From assembly GCA_020161505.1 (NCBI GenBank), contig JAIUNY010000004.1, forward strand, positions 1-64,000: a DNA stretch of 64,000 nucleotides, in the 5' to 3' direction. The position numbers and the translations under genes are program-made. Shown in pieces: positions 33,235-41,481 of this stretch. How positions within the stretch are numbered: the stretch's first letter is position 1; each line of letters opens with the position of its first letter. Below the pieces are notes generated by a model. The model worked only from the letters and a program-made list of their open reading frames with translations, ran no database searches and was not told the DNA's origin. Source of the stretch: Armatimonadota bacterium (lineage in GTDB: Bacteria > Armatimonadota > Fimbriimonadia > Fimbriimonadales > Fimbriimonadaceae).

Positions 33235-33705
33235 ATGAGACGCATTCCTGTATCTGGTTCGGGTTGGATCGTGCTGGCCGCCGCTGCGGTGCCGATCGTG
33301 ATCGCCTCCTCCAAGCCTCTGGCCAAGAAGATCGGTCGAGGTCTGGAGAAGCTGGGCAAGAAGCTCGCGGAATCGGCGGAAGAGATGGAAGAGAAGATCT
33401 CCGAAACCGTGGAGAAGGTCGAAGAAAAGCTGGACGATCTCGTCGAGACGGCTCAAGAGAAGGCCGATGCGGTCGCGGAAAAACTCGCCGACAAGGCCGA
33501 TGCCGAGTCGAAATCGGAGCCGAAGGCGGCAACCACCGATTCTGAGCCCGCCGCCGCGGAACCTCAACCGAAAGCGGCTCCCAAAGCCCGCCAAACCAAG
33601 CCCCGCGCCGCAAAGACCGGCGTAACCGCCAAGAAGTCCACCGCCAAAACCGTCAAGGCCCGCCCCCGACGCAAACCCGCAGACGACTCCGAATCTGAGG
33701 GCTAG
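33235..33705 (+). CDS. Membrane-anchored coiled-coil protein with a Lys/Ala/Pro-rich histone H1-like tail
   Basis: 156 residues. A single hydrophobic segment (WIVLAAAAVPIVIASS, about 11-26) is followed by a heptad-rich helix (LEKLGKKLAESAEEMEEKIS and VEKVEEKLDDLVETAQEKAD) of alternating Lys/Glu. The C-terminal third is low-complexity KAAPKARQTKPRAAKTG and AKKSTAKTVKARPRRKP, compositionally like H1/HupB tails that bind DNA or other polyanions. It starts 18 bp after lspA and is probably in the same transcript. Function unknown; a membrane-to-nucleoid or membrane-to-cell-wall linker is conceivable but unproven. Confidence 0.7.
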   Translation: MRRIPVSGSGWIVLAAAAVPIVIASSKPLAKKIGRGLEKLGKKLAESAEEMEEKISETVEKVEEKLDDLVETAQEKADAVAEKLADKADAESKSEPKAATTDSEPAAAEPQPKAAPKARQTKPRAAKTGVTAKKSTAKTVKARPRRKPADDSESEG

Positions 33706-33734
33706 TCGCCCATCATGCGGGATCCTCGGTTCCC

Positions 33735-33990
33735 CGACCCTTCAGGGTCGGGGAACCACCAACTATCAATCGACGTCCTCCCCCAAGTCTGCCGATTTGG
33801 GGGAGGGTGCCCATCGGGCAGGTGGGGGTTCCGTACTCGGTTGGGCGTGAGCCCAATTGAGCCCGCTTTCTGCTTGTTTTGAGTTGGGCCTGCGGCCCGC
33901 CGAATCCTCTTCGAGGATTCGGATTTCCCCCTCCCGGCCTTTGGCCATCCTCCCCCGACGGGAGTCGGTGGCGGGCGAGTCCAAGAGTCG
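33735..33990 (+). repeat. Dispersed palindromic repeat, copy B
   Basis: An uninterrupted relative of copy A, occupying most of the gene-free stretch 33706-34160. It begins with the hairpin CCCGACCCTTCAGGGTCGGG, followed by ATCGACGTCCTCCCCCAA / TTTGGGGGAGG, GGTTCCGTACTCGGTTGGGC, GGGCCTGCGGCCC, GAATCCTCTTCGAGGATTC and CCTCCCCCGACGGGAGTCGG. It provides the intact junction that shows where the IS481 element went into copy A. Confidence 0.85.
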
Positions 33991-34033
33991 TCCTCCGGTT
34001 CCAAAGTTAGTGACCCATAAATCGCCCCATATT

Positions 34034-34118
34034 GGGTGCCCCGATCCCTTCAGGGTCGGGATACCACTGACTCCCAATCGACGCCCTCCCCAAAACCTCA
34101 AGTGAATTGTGAGGTTTT
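34034..34118 (+). repeat. Dispersed palindromic repeat, partial copy C with possible terminator hairpin
   Basis: TGGGTGCCCCGATCCC then AGGGTCGGGATACCACTGA and CAATCGACGCCCTCCCC match the first 70 bases of copy A. It ends in AAAACCTCA (34092-34100) pairing with TGAGGTTTT (34110-34118), a 9-bp stem ending in T4 that could terminate transcripts coming from lspA/33235 before the flagellar operon. Confidence 0.7.
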
Positions 34119-34160
34119 GCCCCTTGTGCTCCTGGTATTTCTGCCGATACCCAGAGCAGG

Positions 34161-34895
34161 ATGCAAAGAGGTCTTTATTCTGCGGCGACCGGCATGTCCG
34201 TCGCTGAGCGATGGATGGATGTCATTAGCCACAACCTCGCGAACGCCTCCACCACCGCCTTCAAGCGCGATGTGATGGTGTTCAACGAGGGATTCGAGCG
34301 CCTCCTGGCAAACTCCGGCGGAGAGGGAGAATCGATCGGACGACTCGGCGCAGGACCGGAAGTCAAAGGTGTCTTCACGGTTTGGGAGATGGGAGGCATC
34401 GCCCCCACAGGAAACGATTTCGATGTGGCTCTTGCCACCGAAACAGGCATGTTCCAAGTGCGATCTGCGAACGGAAGCACCACCTACACCCGTGACGGAG
34501 CCTGGGCACTCAGCACCGAACGCACCCTCGTCTCCAAGAACGGAGCCGAAATCCTTGACACCGAAGGCCAACCGATCACGATCCCGCCCGGTCAAATGAC
34601 CATCGGCAAGGACGGCGTCGTGGATGTCAACGGACAACGAATCGCCCAGATCGCGGTCTTCACCGGCGCCTTTTCCAAGATCGGAAACGACGAATACGCT
34701 AGCAACAACGCCGTTGCCATGACCCCTGATACGGTGCAGATTCAGCAACGCTTCATCGAGAGCTCGAACGTGAATGCGATCGAGGAAATGATCTCGATGA
34801 TCAAGCTGAACCGAGCCTTCGAAATGGCCCAGCGCAGCGCGCAAAGCCAAGACGAATCCACCGGACGACTGATCCAGATCCTCCAAGGACGCTAA
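34161..34895 (+). CDS. flgF: Flagellar proximal rod protein FlgF
   Basis: 244 residues. N-terminal MQRGLYSAATGMSVAERWMD and ISHNLANASTTAFKRD are the rod/hook (Flg_bb_rod) helix; the middle has the FlgF/G core GMFQVRSANGSTTYTRDGAW; the C-terminal helix IEEMISMIKLNRAFEMAQRS is the Flg_bbr_C region that packs with the N-terminal one. It is a proximal rod component, exported through the flagellar type III apparatus. First gene of the flagellar operon. GCCGATAC at 34143-34150 resembles a sigma28 -10 box but no matching -35 is seen; GAGCAGG is the SD. Confidence 0.9.
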   Translation: MQRGLYSAATGMSVAERWMDVISHNLANASTTAFKRDVMVFNEGFERLLANSGGEGESIGRLGAGPEVKGVFTVWEMGGIAPTGNDFDVALATETGMFQVRSANGSTTYTRDGAWALSTERTLVSKNGAEILDTEGQPITIPPGQMTIGKDGVVDVNGQRIAQIAVFTGAFSKIGNDEYASNNAVAMTPDTVQIQQRFIESSNVNAIEEMISMIKLNRAFEMAQRSAQSQDESTGRLIQILQGR

Positions 34896-35027
34896 ACGCA
34901 CGCTGGACCGACTTCATGGATAAGAAGTCGGGAGCGCGAGACCACTCAGAAGCAGTGATCTCAAGCAAGCATGTCTACGGAAGGGCGCGGATCGCTGACA
35001 AGCGAAAAAAGGAAACGAACCGCCCTT

Positions 35028-35816
35028 ATGATGCGAGCATTGAATACCGCGGGAACCGGAATGGTCTCCCAACAGATGAACTTGGACATCATCGCCAACA
35101 ACTTGGCGAACGTCAACACGACGGCTTTCAAAAGCCAACGTGCCGAGTTTCAAGACCTGATGTACCAAACCTTCCGGGCCTCTGGCGCGGCAACGGGCGG
35201 CGAAAACCGGGTGCCTCAGTCCGTCCAAATCGGTCTTGGTTCGCGATTCTCCGCATCGGCCACAACCTTCACTCCTGGCAGTCTGCTCACCACCGGTAAC
35301 GCCTCGGATGTCGCGATCAATGGCGCGGGGTTCTTCCAAGTCCAGATGCCAAGCGGCGAAACCGCCTACACCCGAGACGGCTCGTTCAAGCCGGATGCGA
35401 ACGGACTCCTGGTGAGCAGCGACGGCTACGCCCTGGTGCCCAACATCACGATTCCCCCGGGATCCCGAGCCCTCTCAATTTCGCCGGAAGGCGCGGTAAG
35501 TGCCATTACGCCCGGAAACAATGAGCCGACGGATCTTGGCAACATCTCGATTGTGATGTTCTCGAACCCGGCTGGTCTCACCCGAGCGGGGCAGAACCTC
35601 TACCTCGCGGGAGGCTCGAGCGGCGAACCTCAAGAAGTCACCCCTGGGCTCGAAGGCTCCGGCACCCTCCAGCAGAACTTCCTGGAAGGCTCCAACGTGC
35701 AGGTGGTCGAGGAGATGGTGAAGATGATCACCGCCCAACGCGCCTACGAAATCAACTCGAAGGCGATCCAAACCTCCGACGACATGCTCTCGATTCTCAA
35801 CAACCTGAAGCGCTAA
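35028..35816 (+). CDS. flgG: Flagellar distal rod protein FlgG
   Basis: 262 residues from ATG 35028 (MMRALNTAGTGMVSQQMNLD); an ATG at 34971 adds 19 unrelated residues. IIANNLANVNTTAFKSQRAE is the rod helix; core GAGFFQVQMPSGETAYTRDG; C-terminal VEEMVKMITAQRAYEINSKA, then IQTSDDMLSILNNLKR, is the FlgG ending. The FlgG-specific insert QSVQIGLGSRFSA after the N-helix is present. Forms the distal rod crossing the P and L rings. flgA starts 2 bp after its stop. Confidence 0.94.
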   Translation: MMRALNTAGTGMVSQQMNLDIIANNLANVNTTAFKSQRAEFQDLMYQTFRASGAATGGENRVPQSVQIGLGSRFSASATTFTPGSLLTTGNASDVAINGAGFFQVQMPSGETAYTRDGSFKPDANGLLVSSDGYALVPNITIPPGSRALSISPEGAVSAITPGNNEPTDLGNISIVMFSNPAGLTRAGQNLYLAGGSSGEPQEVTPGLEGSGTLQQNFLEGSNVQVVEEMVKMITAQRAYEINSKAIQTSDDMLSILNNLKR

Positions 35817-35818
35817 TC

Positions 35819-37093
35819 ATGACTCTTTCCCTGCATCGCTCCCTCCTCTTCGCCGGCTTGATCCTTCTCGCCGGAGCGGCTTGTGCCGAAGCTCCACCGA
35901 CTGTTACCGTGCGTATCGATGGCGAAGGCTATCTCCGTTTTGCTCGCAACGGGGAAGTGGTCTACGCTCGATCCGCCGAACTCACGGTGAAGAACGGACG
36001 GATCGCCTCGACCAACGGCCCGTGGGTGCTCCCGGCGGTTCCTGTCGAAGGCGTGCCCGGCAAGTTGAGTGTCGATCTGCAGGGCAGAATCCTGGGCACA
36101 TTCGGCTCCGAAACGCGCGAACTTGGTCGCCTCGTCCTCGCCAGTTTTGATGACGAAACCCGCCCAGTGGAGAGCGAAGGCTTCTACAAAATGTTCGCCC
36201 CGGTGAAGCTGGGCGAGCCGGGTGAGGGGCTCTTTGGCGTCATCCGCACCGGCTCTACCAACGCGATCGTGGTGCATCAACCGAGTCCGATCCCGGCCGA
36301 TCCTGATTCGACGGAGGTCATTCAAATTGAGAACGCATTGAACCGCGCTTCTGGGCCGGTGATCAATGGGCTTCCTGCCTTCACTCCTGACCGTGCGTTT
36401 CATCGCAATGGAGGCATCGAGATCGTGATTGGCACCGATGCCGAGGTCGAAGGGTCGATGATCCGCCTTGAGAGCATCGCGCAGATTCATGGCGAAGCCA
36501 CCCAAGTCGCTCTGCTTCAAAGCCTGACAATGGGCAATGTCCCTGCTCTCGGCGCGGCCCGGATTTTCGATCGCACCGCCATCATGGCGCGGCTCCGACA
36601 AATTGGCCTGGATCCCCAAAAGGTTCGGATCGTCGGCCCGATTCAAACCAGGGTTGTACAGGCCTCGCAAACCGTGACCCACGATCAATTCATCCAAGCT
36701 GCCGAGGTCGCGGCGCAGAAAGAATACGGCGATTTCGTTGCCGAACCCCAACGTCCGATCTCCCCGATGGCTGTGCCCAAAGGCACCCTCGAACTCATCA
36801 CCGAGAAGATCCGCCCCAGCGGCGCGACTCTCAGCGTGACCATTGCGGTTCACGTGAACGGCAAGCGCATCAATAGCCGCACGATCTCGCTGGAAAACCG
36901 CGCGATCCCCCTCAACATCGAGGTGGGCAGCGCGGTGAGCATCATCGTCCGCAGCGGCGATGTGCGCGTGGAATCCACCGGCAAGGTCAAGAAAATCGAC
37001 CGACTGACCGGCCAAATCACGGTGACTCTCCCCACCGGCAAGGAACTCGTGGGACGCATGACGAAAGATCAAAAGATTGAGGTGAAACTATGA
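35819..37093 (+). CDS. flgA: P-ring assembly chaperone FlgA with an N-terminal rod-protein-like domain
   Basis: 424 residues, far longer than usual FlgA (about 220-230). Signal peptide MTLSLHRSLLFAGLILLAGA to about ACA. Residues about 30-130 (GEGYLRFARNGEVVYARSAE, LTVKNGRIASTNGPWVLP, LGRLVLASFDDETRPVESEG) follow the beta-rich core of FlgG/FlgF (GxFxV...YTRxG...GxLxxxxG...). The C-terminal half is canonical FlgA: an SAF-like domain ending ISLENRAIPLNIEVGSAVSI, VRSGDVRVESTGKVKKIDRL, TGKELVGRMTKDQKIEVKL. FlgA is a periplasmic chaperone for FlgI. The fused domain, next to flgG, suggests duplication; it might dock on the rod. Identity of the N-terminal domain is my reading of pattern, not a search. 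Confidence 0.85.
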   Translation: MTLSLHRSLLFAGLILLAGAACAEAPPTVTVRIDGEGYLRFARNGEVVYARSAELTVKNGRIASTNGPWVLPAVPVEGVPGKLSVDLQGRILGTFGSETRELGRLVLASFDDETRPVESEGFYKMFAPVKLGEPGEGLFGVIRTGSTNAIVVHQPSPIPADPDSTEVIQIENALNRASGPVINGLPAFTPDRAFHRNGGIEIVIGTDAEVEGSMIRLESIAQIHGEATQVALLQSLTMGNVPALGAARIFDRTAIMARLRQIGLDPQKVRIVGPIQTRVVQASQTVTHDQFIQAAEVAAQKEYGDFVAEPQRPISPMAVPKGTLELITEKIRPSGATLSVTIAVHVNGKRINSRTISLENRAIPLNIEVGSAVSIIVRSGDVRVESTGKVKKIDRLTGQITVTLPTGKELVGRMTKDQKIEVKL

Positions 37094-37722
37094 CCAGATC
37101 CAACATTTTCATGGGAATGGCGGTCGCCGCCATCCTCGCGACCAGCGGAGTCGCCGAAGCTCAAGACCCCAGCGGAAAGACCGCCGATGGGGGCAAGGAG
37201 AACGCAGGTTCAATCTACACCACGTCGGCGAACCCCTACATCGACCGAGTGGCCCGCGTCAAGGGCGACATCTTGCTGATCGTCATCAACGAGCGCTCCA
37301 CCTCGAACTTCACTGCGTCCACCGAAGCAACCAAGGACGATTCCAGCCAGGTCAGTTTAGATCTCGTCAAAGGCTTCCTCGCCCGACTGCTCGGGCCGCT
37401 AGCGAGTGCGGGAAGCAGCACAACGGCCGGCGATGGTTCCACCACTCAATCCAGCCGCATGGCCACCCAAATGTCGGTGGTCGTGAAGGAGGTTCTCCCG
37501 AACGGCACGATGATCATCGAAGGCACCCGGACCCTGGTGACGAACAAGGAAACCCAAACCTTCGTGCTCAGCGGCATCATCCGAACCGCCGACATCACCC
37601 CCGAAAACACCATCGATTCCTCCAAGATCGCCGAAGCGGAAATCCGCATGGAAGGCAAGGGCCTGGTGAGCGATCGTCAGCGCAAAGGAATCCTGACTCA
37701 AGTGCTGGACTGGTTGTTCTGA
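37090..37722 (+). CDS. flgH: Flagellar L-ring protein FlgH (no lipobox)
   Basis: 210 residues; ATG overlaps the flgA stop by 4 bp. Signal-like MTRSNIFMGMAVAAILATSG, VAEAQDPS. FlgH landmarks: SANPYIDRVARVKGDILLIV, NERSTSNFTASTEATKD, MSVVVKEVLPNGTMIIEGTR, GIIRTADITPENTIDSSKIA, EAEIRMEGKGLVSDRQRKG. Most FlgH proteins are outer-membrane lipoproteins with a Cys at the cleavage site; none is present here, so a different anchoring is implied. Forms the outer-membrane bushing of the rod. Confidence 0.93.
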   Translation: MTRSNIFMGMAVAAILATSGVAEAQDPSGKTADGGKENAGSIYTTSANPYIDRVARVKGDILLIVINERSTSNFTASTEATKDDSSQVSLDLVKGFLARLLGPLASAGSSTTAGDGSTTQSSRMATQMSVVVKEVLPNGTMIIEGTRTLVTNKETQTFVLSGIIRTADITPENTIDSSKIAEAEIRMEGKGLVSDRQRKGILTQVLDWLF

Positions 37723-38972
37723 TGAAGTTTTTGAATCTCACGTGGTCTGATCTCAAGGCGATGCTCGTGGTGAGCCTCGCGGTTCTCGCGGTGATCGCCA
37801 CCGCGCAGGCCACCGATCCCGGCCCAGCGGTGCAGCCGCTCTCCGAGAAAGAGCGACAGGAACAGATCCGCCGTGCGGACGAGCAAGCGCGCAAGCGACA
37901 GGAATCGATCCGCGCCGCCGAGGCCAATGGAATCTCGGTCGAAGCGGGCGCGATCGGCGGCTTCCGAGGTGCCCGATCCAACGTCATCATGGGCTACGGC
38001 ATCGTCGTCGGCCTGAATGGAACAGGCGACAGCAAGCAGGTTGAAGTCACGTCGATTGCGATGTCCAACGCGATCTCACGCTGGGGCACCGTGGTCGATC
38101 CGAAGAACTTCCGAAGCAAAAACATCGCCATTGTCAGCGTCACCGCCGAGCTTCCGCCGTTCGCTGCGCCAGGTCGAAAGATCGACATCACCGTGCAGAG
38201 CCTCGGCGACTGCAAGAGCCTGGAAGGCGGTGTCCTGCTCCCGACTCCCCTCGCCACGATGACGGACTACTCGAACATCTACGCGATGGCGGCCGGAGCG
38301 GTCAGTATCGGTGGATTCAACGCAGGTGGTGGAGGAAACAGCGTCCGCAAAAACCACCCGACCGTTGGTCGCGTCCCTGAAGGCGCGGATGTCCAGAAGT
38401 CGGTGCCAACCCAGTTTGTTTTCAACGGCAACACGCTCTACTACGATCTCGACAACCCCGATTTCACGACGGTCAAGCGCACCGCCGACAAGATCCAGGA
38501 AACCTTCCCCGGACTTGGCGTGCAGGCCATCGACGCGGTCACGATCGCGATCACCATCCCGAGCGCCGACGACGCCGTCTCGGTCATTAGCCAGATCCAG
38601 AAGATGGAAGTGATGGCGAACAGCGAACCGACCGTGGTCATCAACGAACGCACGGGCACGATTGTCATCGGTGGCAATGTCCGACTCGGCCCCGCTCTCA
38701 TCGCCCACGGATCGCTCCGGGTGCAGATCGAGACCGAATTCATCACGAGCCAGCCTGCGCCTTTCAGCAATGGCGAAACCACCATCGTTCCGAGCACCCG
38801 CACCGGAGCCAGCGAAGACTCGCCCGAAGTCGTGGTCGTCGCCCCCAACGCGACCCTTGACGACCTCGCCAAGATCTTCCAAGCGATGGATGTCTCGGCC
38901 CGCGACATCATCGCGATTCTGCAGGCTCTCGCCGACCAAGGCGCCCTCAAGGCAAGGATTCGCATCCAATGA
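37722..38972 (+). CDS. flgI: Flagellar P-ring protein FlgI
   Basis: 416 residues, starting on the last base of flgH. After an N-terminal hydrophobic segment (AMLVVSLAVLAVIATAQA) and a charged helix, it shows the FlgI core: GARSNVIMGYGIVVGLNGTG, SKNIAIVSVTAELPPFAAPG, KIDITVQSLGDCKSLEGGVL, VVINERTGTIVIGGNVRLGP, and C-terminal MDVSARDIIAILQALADQGA. It polymerises in the periplasm around the rod with help of FlgA. The charged extension (SEKERQEQIRRADEQARKRQ) before the core is longer than usual. Confidence 0.95.
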   Translation: MKFLNLTWSDLKAMLVVSLAVLAVIATAQATDPGPAVQPLSEKERQEQIRRADEQARKRQESIRAAEANGISVEAGAIGGFRGARSNVIMGYGIVVGLNGTGDSKQVEVTSIAMSNAISRWGTVVDPKNFRSKNIAIVSVTAELPPFAAPGRKIDITVQSLGDCKSLEGGVLLPTPLATMTDYSNIYAMAAGAVSIGGFNAGGGGNSVRKNHPTVGRVPEGADVQKSVPTQFVFNGNTLYYDLDNPDFTTVKRTADKIQETFPGLGVQAIDAVTIAITIPSADDAVSVISQIQKMEVMANSEPTVVINERTGTIVIGGNVRLGPALIAHGSLRVQIETEFITSQPAPFSNGETTIVPSTRTGASEDSPEVVVVAPNATLDDLAKIFQAMDVSARDIIAILQALADQGALKARIRIQ

Positions 38973-39478
38973 GCCAGCTGAGCCTGAATCCCGCGACGAG
39001 CAATCCGAAGCTCCGCGCCGACTTCGCCCGAACCCTCTCCGACAAGGTGCAGGGAAGCATGGGCAAGCCGGGATCGGAGCAGCACACCCGGCTTGAAGCG
39101 ATCTACCAACCTCTCATGAGCGACGGCAAGATCGACCTCGAGAAGCTGCCGGAACCGGCTCAGCGAGAACTTCGCAAGCTCCAAAAGGCGAGCGAAGATT
39201 TCGAAGCCTTCTTCGTGAAGGGCCTGATGAGCCAGATGCGACGCGTGAAGTTCGGCGAACAAGACTCCCAAGTCACTCAGTTCGCCAAGGACATCATGGA
39301 CGACGCGATGGCGAGCCAAACCGCGCGCGGCTCCAGCAGCATCGGCATCGGCAAAACGGTCTTCCTCAGCATGGGCGAGACCATCGTGAAGCAAGCCATC
39401 GGAGACATGGCCCGGCAACCTCAACCCGGCGCACCTGCCGGACAACCCAGCGTGACGACCGGGGAACCCTCGCGCTAA
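38969..39478 (+). CDS. flgJ: Rod-binding protein FlgJ, N-terminal domain only
   Basis: 169 residues; overlaps flgI by 4 bp. LRKLQKASEDFEAFFVKGLM, SQMRRVKFGE and the C-terminal KTVFLSMGETIVKQ match the rod-binding domain of FlgJ. The muramidase domain (GH73) of enterobacterial FlgJ is absent, the common state outside gammaproteobacteria; a separate lytic enzyme would then open the peptidoglycan. The rod-cap role is from family knowledge. Confidence 0.88.
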   Translation: MSQLSLNPATSNPKLRADFARTLSDKVQGSMGKPGSEQHTRLEAIYQPLMSDGKIDLEKLPEPAQRELRKLQKASEDFEAFFVKGLMSQMRRVKFGEQDSQVTQFAKDIMDDAMASQTARGSSSIGIGKTVFLSMGETIVKQAIGDMARQPQPGAPAGQPSVTTGEPSR

Positions 39479-39523
39479 CGACTCAACGATTTACATCTGA
39501 CGGAACACAACGAGAAACGACCT

Positions 39524-40003
39524 ATGGCGAAAAAGACAAAAGAACTGGAACGACTTTGGTGGGACTGGCTTGGTACCGCCGAACGCCTCCTCAGCACCCT
39601 CCACGAGCAAACGGCGGCTTTGACGATGCGGCAAGTTGAGCGGCTCGAGCGGCTCCAGCCGGAACTCGATGGCCTTATGGACCTCATGCAAACCATTGAT
39701 GAACAAGCGGCCACCGCCGCCCGAACTCTGGCGAGCGAACTGGAATGTGAGCCGTCTCTGAAGGGTCTGGTGACGGCGCTGGAAAAGGCCGATGGCATGC
39801 AGCTGCAGTCGATTGCCAACCGGGTGATCGTCGCGGGACGCAACGTCCAGCGCGTCATCGACAAGAACAAGGCCCTCATCGAGAACGAGCTGGCCTACGT
39901 GAACGGCACGATGACAGTGATCGCCAACGAGGTCACCAAGGCCGAGGGGCCCTACGCCGGAAAAAGGACTCAGGCAAATGTTCTGATGAACCAAGCCGCG
40001 TAA
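39524..40003 (+). CDS. flgN: FlgN-like flagellar export chaperone
   Basis: 159 residues, all helical, starting MAKKTKELERLWWDWLGTAE and continuing TMRQVERLERLQPELDGLMD, with a C-terminal VIANEVTKAEGPYAGKR that corresponds to the FlgN tail. FlgN binds FlgK and FlgL, encoded directly downstream, before export; the order flgN-flgK-flgL supports the call more than sequence similarity alone. Cytosolic. About 45 bp separate it from flgJ. Confidence 0.8.
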   Translation: MAKKTKELERLWWDWLGTAERLLSTLHEQTAALTMRQVERLERLQPELDGLMDLMQTIDEQAATAARTLASELECEPSLKGLVTALEKADGMQLQSIANRVIVAGRNVQRVIDKNKALIENELAYVNGTMTVIANEVTKAEGPYAGKRTQANVLMNQAA

Positions 40004-40033
40004 TGCCGACAATGAAGAACTGAGGCAAAAGAT

Positions 40034-41419
40034 ATGAGCGGTCCGTTTCTCGGGATCAATATGGCGTCGGGGGCTCTCCGGAATTTCCAGAGAGCCATCG
40101 ACACGGCGGGTCACAACATCGCCAATGTGAACACCCGTGGTTATTCGCGCCAAACCGTGGAGTACGGAACCCTGCCCCCCCTGAACTTCTTCAACCGAGG
40201 TTGGAAGTCGGTCGGTCAAGGCTCGGTGATCACCTCGGTCAATCGCATCCGCGATCAATATCTCGATCTCAGCCTCAATAATTCGCAAAGCCAACACGGC
40301 AAATACTCGTCTCTCGCGACGGGTCTCAAGCGAATCGATGCCATCTACGGCGAACCCAGCGACAGCGGAGTCTCCGCCGCCCTTGATAAATTCTTCAACG
40401 CCTGGAGTGGCCTCGGCTCCAACCCGAGCGACGCTGCCGCACGCGCACAGGTGAGAATGTCGGGCCAGGTGCTCACGGATCGCGTTCGCAACCGATTTCA
40501 AGATCTCTCGGTCTTGGAAACTCGCACTCAGAGCGAAATCCAGGGCACGATGGATCAGATCAACGGTCTGGCCCAGCAAATCGCCGCGTTGAACACTCAG
40601 ATCACGACCGCCGCTGCGAGCGGGGGCTCCCCCAACGATCTGATGGATCAGCGCGATCTGGCTCTGAGCGATCTCAGCAAGCTCGTCAACGTCACCAAAG
40701 AGAATTTCCCCGACGGCTCCTACGCCGTTTATGCTTCGGGGTTCACCCTGGTGCAGGGAAGCCAAGCCCGCGAGTTCCCGAACAGCTACAACGCGACCAA
40801 CGGAACCGTCACCGATGGCGCGCTCACCTACACCCTCAAGGGTGGAGCCCTTGCCGGACAGCTCGCCTCGCTCAAGGAAGTCGAGACGCAAAAGGGCAAT
40901 CTCGACACCCTCGCGAACACCCTGCGCACCCAGATCAACACCCCCCACATGACCGGGATCAACGCCCAGGGCAACACGGGAATCCAGTTTTTCAACGATG
41001 TCATCGCGGGACCGCAGAACGGAGCGATTGACTTCAACCTCAGCGCGGATATCCAAGCATCTCCCAACGCGATTGCCGCCGGTCTCACCGGAGAACCAGG
41101 CGACGGAAGCCTTGCGGCCATGTTCGCCGGGATGCGCGATTCCAGCCAAGCCGCTCTGGGCAATGTCAGCTTCGGCAAGTTCTTCCAGGATGCCGTGACC
41201 AAGGTTGCCAACGACGCAGGATACGCCGATTCCGCCCTCGAAACCGAGGAGTCGATCATGGCTCAGATCAGTCAGCAGCAGCAGGCCGTGAGCGGCGTGA
41301 GCATTGATGACGAGATGGCCAACCTGATGAAACTCCAGCGGTCGTACCAAGCTGCCGCCCGAGCCCTCACGGTTTTTGACCAAGTAACCGAAGATTTGAT
41401 TGGCATGCTCCGAAGGTAA
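40034..41419 (+). CDS. flgK: Flagellar hook-filament junction protein FlgK (HAP1)
   Basis: 461 residues. N-terminal INMASGALRNFQRAIDTAGH, NIANVNTRGYSRQTVEY is the hook-associated helix; RVRNRFQDLSVLETRTQSEI and QIAALNTQITTAAASGGSPN, DLMDQRDLALSDLSKLVNV are conserved FlgK central motifs; the C-terminal SIDDEMANLMKLQRSYQAAA, RALTVFDQVTEDLIGMLRR is the other end of the coiled bundle. Forms the first junction zone above the hook. GCCGACAA at 40005-40012 looks like a sigma28 -10, without a -35. Confidence 0.96.
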   Translation: MSGPFLGINMASGALRNFQRAIDTAGHNIANVNTRGYSRQTVEYGTLPPLNFFNRGWKSVGQGSVITSVNRIRDQYLDLSLNNSQSQHGKYSSLATGLKRIDAIYGEPSDSGVSAALDKFFNAWSGLGSNPSDAAARAQVRMSGQVLTDRVRNRFQDLSVLETRTQSEIQGTMDQINGLAQQIAALNTQITTAAASGGSPNDLMDQRDLALSDLSKLVNVTKENFPDGSYAVYASGFTLVQGSQAREFPNSYNATNGTVTDGALTYTLKGGALAGQLASLKEVETQKGNLDTLANTLRTQINTPHMTGINAQGNTGIQFFNDVIAGPQNGAIDFNLSADIQASPNAIAAGLTGEPGDGSLAAMFAGMRDSSQAALGNVSFGKFFQDAVTKVANDAGYADSALETEESIMAQISQQQQAVSGVSIDDEMANLMKLQRSYQAAARALTVFDQVTEDLIGMLRR

Positions 41420-41481
41420 TGCCCTGAATCACCGTTTTTGAATGACCTGTCCCCAGTGAATCCGACCTAAGTGAACCCGCC

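Noticed and set aside
34130-40020. Sigma28 promoters before flgF (GCCGATAC, 34143) and flgK (GCCGACAA, 40005)
   Set aside because: The -10-like strings have no TAAA-type -35 at the right distance and one would leave only a few bases of leader.
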